Notes under the pieces: model-generated | What the model saw: only the letters and a program-made list of their open reading frames with translations | Database searches by the model: none | What the model was told of the DNA's origin: nothing | Shown here: positions 60,515 through 64,000 of the stretch, one piece after another | Layout of the letters: every line of letters starts with the position of its first letter | Numbering within the stretch: position 1 is the first letter of the stretch | Source of the DNA: Variovorax sp037204085 | Lineage (GTDB): Bacteria > Pseudomonadota > Gammaproteobacteria > Burkholderiales > Burkholderiaceae_C | Assembly (NCBI RefSeq): GCF_037204085.1 | Contig: NZ_JBBCBW010000003.1 | Coordinates: forward strand, 186,001-250,000 | Direction: 5' to 3' | DNA: 64,000 nucleotides | Position numbers and translations under genes: made by a program

Positions 60515-61317
60515 GTGCGGTACAGACACTGAAGCTCGATGCGCGCCAGCGCGCGATGCTCGACGAAATGGGCGTGAAGGTCTGGTGGCCGATGCCCGAA
60601 GCCGTCGAGGCGACCCCCGTCGTTGCAGAAGCACAAGCGGTGACGGCGGAGCCGCCGCCTGCCGATGCGCGCGAGCCGTACGTCGCCGAAACGCCGGTGG
60701 CGCCCGTTGCCTCGCCCGCGCATGCACTGGCCGCGCGGCCCGCCGCGGCGCAGCCGCCGGTGGCACGCCCCGCTGCTGCAGCACCGCTCGCCCATGGCGC
60801 CGCCGTGCTGGTCGAAACGCCCCGCCGCCTGTACGCCGACGCCGGAACCGGACCGGCCCAGGGCGGCTGGCTGGTCGTGGCCGACATGCCGCCCGAAGCC
60901 GACGGCCGCCACGGCGAGCCCTTTGCGGGCGACGCCGGCAAATTGCTCGACAACATGCTGCGCGCCCTCAAGCTGCACGATGGCAAGACGCCGGTGCACC
61001 TGATGCGCACGCACCGCGGCGTGGCCGCCGGCCAGCCCGGCAGCCCGCGTCCCATGGCCGAGGCTTTCGAGGAGCATGCCGCCGCGCTGGCGCCCAGCAT
61101 GGTGCTCGCCATGGGCCCGCTGGCCGCGCAAAGCCTGATGCAAAGCGCCGACCCGCTCGGCAAGCTGCGCGGCCGCGCCGTGCCGCTGCATTCGGTCAAC
61201 GGCGTGCCGGTGGTGGCCACCTACCACCCGGCGTACCTGCTGCGAAACCCCGCCGACAAGGCGCGCGCCTGGGCCGACCTGTGCCTGGCAGCCGACCAGC
61301 AAACGCCGTCGAATTAA
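60511..61317 (+). CDS. Uracil-DNA glycosylase-superfamily protein lacking Fe-S cysteines
   Basis: A 268-residue protein. Residues 1-110 are Ala/Pro-rich linker-like; the C-terminal part shows the family-4 UDG framework GEPFAGDAGKLLDNML and TYHPAYLLRNPADK. The usual catalytic GEGPG-type motif appears as ADMPPEAD, and only one cysteine is present in the whole protein, so the [4Fe-4S] cluster of family 4 cannot form. Activity is thus doubtful. It overlaps rimI by four bases and precedes pyrF by 33. Confidence 0.78.
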   Translation: MSAVQTLKLDARQRAMLDEMGVKVWWPMPEAVEATPVVAEAQAVTAEPPPADAREPYVAETPVAPVASPAHALAARPAAAQPPVARPAAAAPLAHGAAVLVETPRRLYADAGTGPAQGGWLVVADMPPEADGRHGEPFAGDAGKLLDNMLRALKLHDGKTPVHLMRTHRGVAAGQPGSPRPMAEAFEEHAAALAPSMVLAMGPLAAQSLMQSADPLGKLRGRAVPLHSVNGVPVVATYHPAYLLRNPADKARAWADLCLAADQQTPSN

Positions 61318-61350
61318 GCGGCGGCCGGCGGGTCCTTAAAATCGGGCCCC

Positions 61351-62175
61351 ATGACTTTCCTCGACAAGCTGGCCACCGCACAGCAAAAAAACGGTTCGTT
61401 GCTCTGCGTGGGGCTCGATCCGGAGCCAGCCAAGTTCCCGGGGCAACTCAAGGGCGACGCGAGCCGCATCTATGACTTCTGCGCCCGCATCGTCGATGCG
61501 ACGGCCGACCTGGTGATTGCCTTCAAGCCGCAGATTGCCTACTTCGCGGCCCACCGCGCCGAAGCCCAGTTGGAGCAACTGATGGAGCACATGCGCCGCA
61601 ACGCGCCCCATGTGCCCGTCATCCTGGACGCCAAGCGCGGCGATATCGGCTCCACCGCCGAGCAGTACGCCATCGAGGCCTTCGAACGCTATGGCGCCGA
61701 TGCCGTGACGCTGTCGCCCTTCATGGGCTTCGACTCGGTGGCGCCGTACCTCAAGCACGAAGGCAAAGGCGCCTTTCTGCTGTGCCGCACAAGCAACCCC
61801 GGCGGCTCCGACCTGCAGGGCCAGCGCCTTGCGGACATCGAGGGCCAGCCCTTTCTCTATGAGCACGTCGCCAAGCTCGCGCAGGGCCCGTGGAACCTCA
61901 ACGGGCAGCTCGGCCTCGTGGTGGGCGCCACCTATCCGGCCGAGATCGAGCGCGTGCGCGAGCTCGCACCCACGGTGCCGCTGTTGATTCCGGGTGTCGG
62001 CGCCCAGGGCGGAGATGCGGTGGCCACGGTGCGCGCTGGCTGGCGCGCCGATGCGCCGATCATCGTGAACTCGTCGCGCGCCATCATCTACGCCTCCTCT
62101 GGCGACGATTTCGCCGAGGCGGCTAAAAAGGCCGCGCGCACCACGCGCGACGCTCTCGAAGCTGCGAAGCCCTGA
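61351..62175 (+). CDS. pyrF: Orotidine 5'-phosphate decarboxylase (type 2)
   Basis: A 274-residue type 2 PyrF. GLDPEPAKFP and IAFKPQIAYF precede the catalytic DAKRGDIGSTAEQY (about 91-104), and LIPGVGAQGG is the phosphate-binding loop. It makes UMP in pyrimidine synthesis. It ends ten bases before the convergent XRE gene. Confidence 0.96.
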   Translation: MTFLDKLATAQQKNGSLLCVGLDPEPAKFPGQLKGDASRIYDFCARIVDATADLVIAFKPQIAYFAAHRAEAQLEQLMEHMRRNAPHVPVILDAKRGDIGSTAEQYAIEAFERYGADAVTLSPFMGFDSVAPYLKHEGKGAFLLCRTSNPGGSDLQGQRLADIEGQPFLYEHVAKLAQGPWNLNGQLGLVVGATYPAEIERVRELAPTVPLLIPGVGAQGGDAVATVRAGWRADAPIIVNSSRAIIYASSGDDFAEAAKKAARTTRDALEAAKP

Positions 62176-62185
62176 AACCTGAGGT

Positions 62186-62920
62186 TCAGGCGCGGCGGAG
62201 CCGGGTAAAGGCCTCGAACTCCCAATTCCGCATGCCCAGCAGCAGCGTGTAGCCCTCGCGGTCCTTGGCCGAGAGCTTCTGGTCCGTCTGGTGCTGCTGC
62301 GCAAAGTCTTGCGCCACGCGCTGCAGGCGCTCCAAAAACGCCGGCGCCAATGAGCGGCTGATGGAGCCGTGCACCAGCAGCAGCCCCTCGGCCGGGCCGT
62401 CGAAGCCGCCGCGGTAGTAGTCGAGCACCACGTTCTCGCGAAAGAACTCCATCACCGGGCCGTGCGGCCGCCAGCGGAAGGTCTTGGCCAGCTTCAGCCG
62501 GTAGCGGTTGAGCGGCCGCAGTTCGATGATGCCGATGCGGTCCAGCTGCGCCAGGAAGCCGATGCATTCCGCCTCGGTGATCCGGTACGAAGCCACGATC
62601 TGCTCCAGAGTCCACTGGCTCAGCACGCTGATGGCCACCAGCAGCAGCTTCTTGTCCTTGACCACCGCCCTTTCCTGCTCCTGCGTGAGCTCCTTCAACA
62701 GCGGCTGGGCGTCGGCCACGCGGCGGGCCAGCTCGGCAAAGTCGATCTTGAGCGCACGGCAGATCGCGTCGACGCGCGACAGCGGCATGTCGCTCTTGGC
62801 CAGCATGCGCTTTACGCTGGATTCCGCCATGTCGAGCGACCGCGCCAGGTCGGCATAGGTCATTCGGGCGCTCTTGAGTTCATTCTTGAGGGCTTGGACG
62901 AGGTCGACGGTGGTGCTCAT
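62186..62920 (-). CDS. XRE-family helix-turn-helix regulator
   Basis: A 244-residue protein. The N-terminal Cro/C1-type HTH is at about residues 13-60 (ARMTYADLARSLDMAESSVKRMLAKSDMPLSRVDAICRAL). The remaining 180 residues are conserved-looking but unrecognised, with a possible winged-helix segment ITEAECIGFLAQLDRIGIIEL. It is divergent from the ceramidase-like gene across 141 bases and may regulate it. The ligand is unknown. Confidence 0.85.
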   Translation of the reverse strand: MSTTVDLVQALKNELKSARMTYADLARSLDMAESSVKRMLAKSDMPLSRVDAICRALKIDFAELARRVADAQPLLKELTQEQERAVVKDKKLLLVAISVLSQWTLEQIVASYRITEAECIGFLAQLDRIGIIELRPLNRYRLKLAKTFRWRPHGPVMEFFRENVVLDYYRGGFDGPAEGLLLVHGSISRSLAPAFLERLQRVAQDFAQQHQTDQKLSAKDREGYTLLLGMRNWEFEAFTRLRRA

Positions 62921-63061
62921 GAAAGATGGCTTGTGCGGAGAGGGGTATCGAAAAAGGATACCGAAAGGTGTGAATTAATGCCTCGTATCGATTCTCGATG
63001 CCTACAGAGAGGCTGGCAACTAAATTCCGCGGCTCGTACCACCCAACCAACGAGGTCCGCC

Positions 63062-63919
63062 ATGTTCCTGCCCACTCTCAGCCGCCGCGAACGCGGGCTG
63101 CTTTTCACCTTTGCGCTGCTCGCGCTGGTGGCTTTGTTCGGCCCCGCGCTGCCCGCGGCCGACGTGGCAATTGCCTCGGTGTTTGCCGACAACCGCGCCT
63201 GGCAAGGCCTGCCCAATGCGATGGACGTGCTGAGCAACCTGCCGTTTCTGCTGATCGGCTGCTGGGGCCTGTACCGGCTCAACCGCATCGACCGGGCCCA
63301 TCAGCAGGCGCTGGCCCAGTTTCCCCTGGCACCCCCGGCCAGCGACCCGCCGGACAACACGCTCGATTGCGCCTGGCTGTTCTTCGCGGGCCTGATCGCC
63401 ACCGCCGCGGGCTCGGCCTTCTATCACCTGCTGCCGGACGCGCCCCGCCTTGCGGCCGACCGCGCCGGCATGGCCGTGGCCTTTGCCGGGCTGATCGGCA
63501 TTGCGGTCTGCGAGCGCGTGAGCCAGCGTGCGGGCTGGCCGGCGGCCTGGTTCGTGCTGACGGCGGGGTTGCTCGCGGCCGAGGTGGTCCAGGAGACCGG
63601 CAATGTCCTGCCCTGGGCCCTGGTGCAGTTCGGCGGCATGGCGCTGGTGCTGACGCTTGCGCTGGCCACGCCGATGCGCGGCGCGGTCGGCCTCAAGCTA
63701 GGCTGGGTGATCTTCTTCTACGCGGCGGCCAAGGCTTTCGAGCTGGCGGACCACCAGGTCTATGAAGCGTCCGGGCAGCTGATCTCCGGCCACAGCCTCA
63801 AGCACCTGGTGGCGGCGCTGGCGGGCCTGCCGGTACTGGCGGCGCTCAGGAAGCTCGACGTGAGCTGGCGCGGCACCCTGCTGCGGCACAATCCCGACGC
63901 AGCCGCCCTGACGGCCTGA
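63062..63919 (+). CDS. CREST-superfamily (alkaline-ceramidase-like) membrane protein
   Basis: A 285-residue protein with about seven hydrophobic segments. Residues typical of the CREST hydrolases are in place: the Ser and His of GSAFYHLLPD, a following Asp (ADRAGM), an Asp in ELADHQVY and the two His of SGHSLKHL. These bind a metal in ceramidases and related membrane hydrolases. Its substrate is not known. Start ATG 63062 fits the usual N-terminus; an upstream XRE gene points away. Confidence 0.78.
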   Translation: MFLPTLSRRERGLLFTFALLALVALFGPALPAADVAIASVFADNRAWQGLPNAMDVLSNLPFLLIGCWGLYRLNRIDRAHQQALAQFPLAPPASDPPDNTLDCAWLFFAGLIATAAGSAFYHLLPDAPRLAADRAGMAVAFAGLIGIAVCERVSQRAGWPAAWFVLTAGLLAAEVVQETGNVLPWALVQFGGMALVLTLALATPMRGAVGLKLGWVIFFYAAAKAFELADHQVYEASGQLISGHSLKHLVAALAGLPVLAALRKLDVSWRGTLLRHNPDAAALTA

Positions 63920-63933
63920 GGAGAATTCTTCGA

Positions 63934-64000
63934 ATGACAACCCCCGCCGCTGCTGCGACTGCCGCCACCGCGCCCCACGAGGCGAACGCGCACGCCAACC
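63934..64000 (+). CDS. Start of an unidentified gene, cut by the window end
   Basis: ATG 63934 lies 9 bases after a GAGGAG Shine-Dalgarno and opens a frame of 22 codons to the window end, rich in Ala and Thr (MTTPAAAATAATAPHEANAHAN). The open frame and ribosome site support a real gene in the same direction as the ceramidase-like gene, 14 bases after it. The product cannot be told. Confidence 0.55.
   Translation, partial: MTTPAAAATAATAPHEANAHAN

Noticed and set aside
62171..62190. CCTGAAACC/GGTTCAGG hairpin between pyrF and the XRE gene as a terminator
   Set aside because: The stem is short with a bulge, overlaps both stop codons and has no U-tract on either strand.
1..64000. rRNA, tRNA, prophage, insertion sequence or toxin-antitoxin genes
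   Set aside because: No tRNA cloverleaf, rRNA segment, transposase, integrase or phage structural gene was recognised anywhere in the window.

Overview
The window is a GC-rich, densely packed chromosomal segment of a Comamonadaceae betaproteobacterium, most likely Variovorax or a close relative. The reasons are the ACC deaminase acdS with its divergent Lrp-type regulator, a Burkholderiales-type pgk/pyk/fba/purC/purEK neighbourhood, the yajC-secD-secF, smg-dprA and def-fmt blocks, a Bug-family (TctC) binding protein, DUF1631 and the strong G/C third-position bias. This assignment is inferred from gene content; no rRNA or tRNA gene was seen. All genes look intact except those cut by the window ends.

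Region 1 (1-8.5 kb) is a tetronate (L-threonate / D-erythronate) catabolic operon: the end of a GntR-FCD regulator, an ACS-type MFS carrier, ltnD, denD, otnK, otnC and otnI. It runs with translational overlaps into a CodA-like aminohydrolase and an atypical Rid protein. Region 2 (8.5-16 kb, minus strand) holds a creatininase-family hydrolase, an ABC importer (ATPase, permease and NMT1-like binding protein), a FAD oxidase, a flavodoxin-like quinone reductase, a plant-type [2Fe-2S] reductase and a RutR-like TetR regulator. A sequence resembling the RutR operator lies just upstream of the first gene. Regions 1b and 2 together look like an uncharacterised pathway for a cyclic amide, ureide or other N-heterocycle. 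Two copies of a terminal-inverted-repeat element, 258 bp and 75 bp long, lie in this part.

Region 3 (16-24 kb) has an MFS_3 exporter with an extra C-terminal domain, a polar amino-acid permease and binding protein without an ATPase, an Lrp regulator whose 3' end runs into a short tandem repeat, and a giant fused indolepyruvate ferredoxin oxidoreductase. Region 4 (24-36 kb) is housekeeping: yajC-secDF, DUF1631, smg-dprA-LysM, def-lipoprotein-fmt and azlCD. Region 5 (36-42.5 kb) is a LysR-controlled operon of an extradiol-type VOC enzyme, an alpha/beta hydrolase, an aromatic-type FAD monooxygenase, DUF2783, a metallo-beta-lactamase-fold protein with an altered metal motif, and a Bug binding protein.

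Region 6 (42.5-53.6 kb) is central metabolism: pgk, pyk, fba, purC, purE, purK and a Sua5-type t6A enzyme. acdS/acdR is interposed between pyk and fba, and a META lipoprotein plus a thioredoxin-TPR protein are interposed between purC and purE. Region 7 (53.6-64 kb) holds a secretory lipase lipoprotein, dacB, a NudK-like Nudix hydrolase facing a DeoR regulator, a DMT transporter, tsaB-rimI-UDG-like-pyrF, an XRE regulator and a ceramidase-like membrane protein, and ends in the first codons of another gene.
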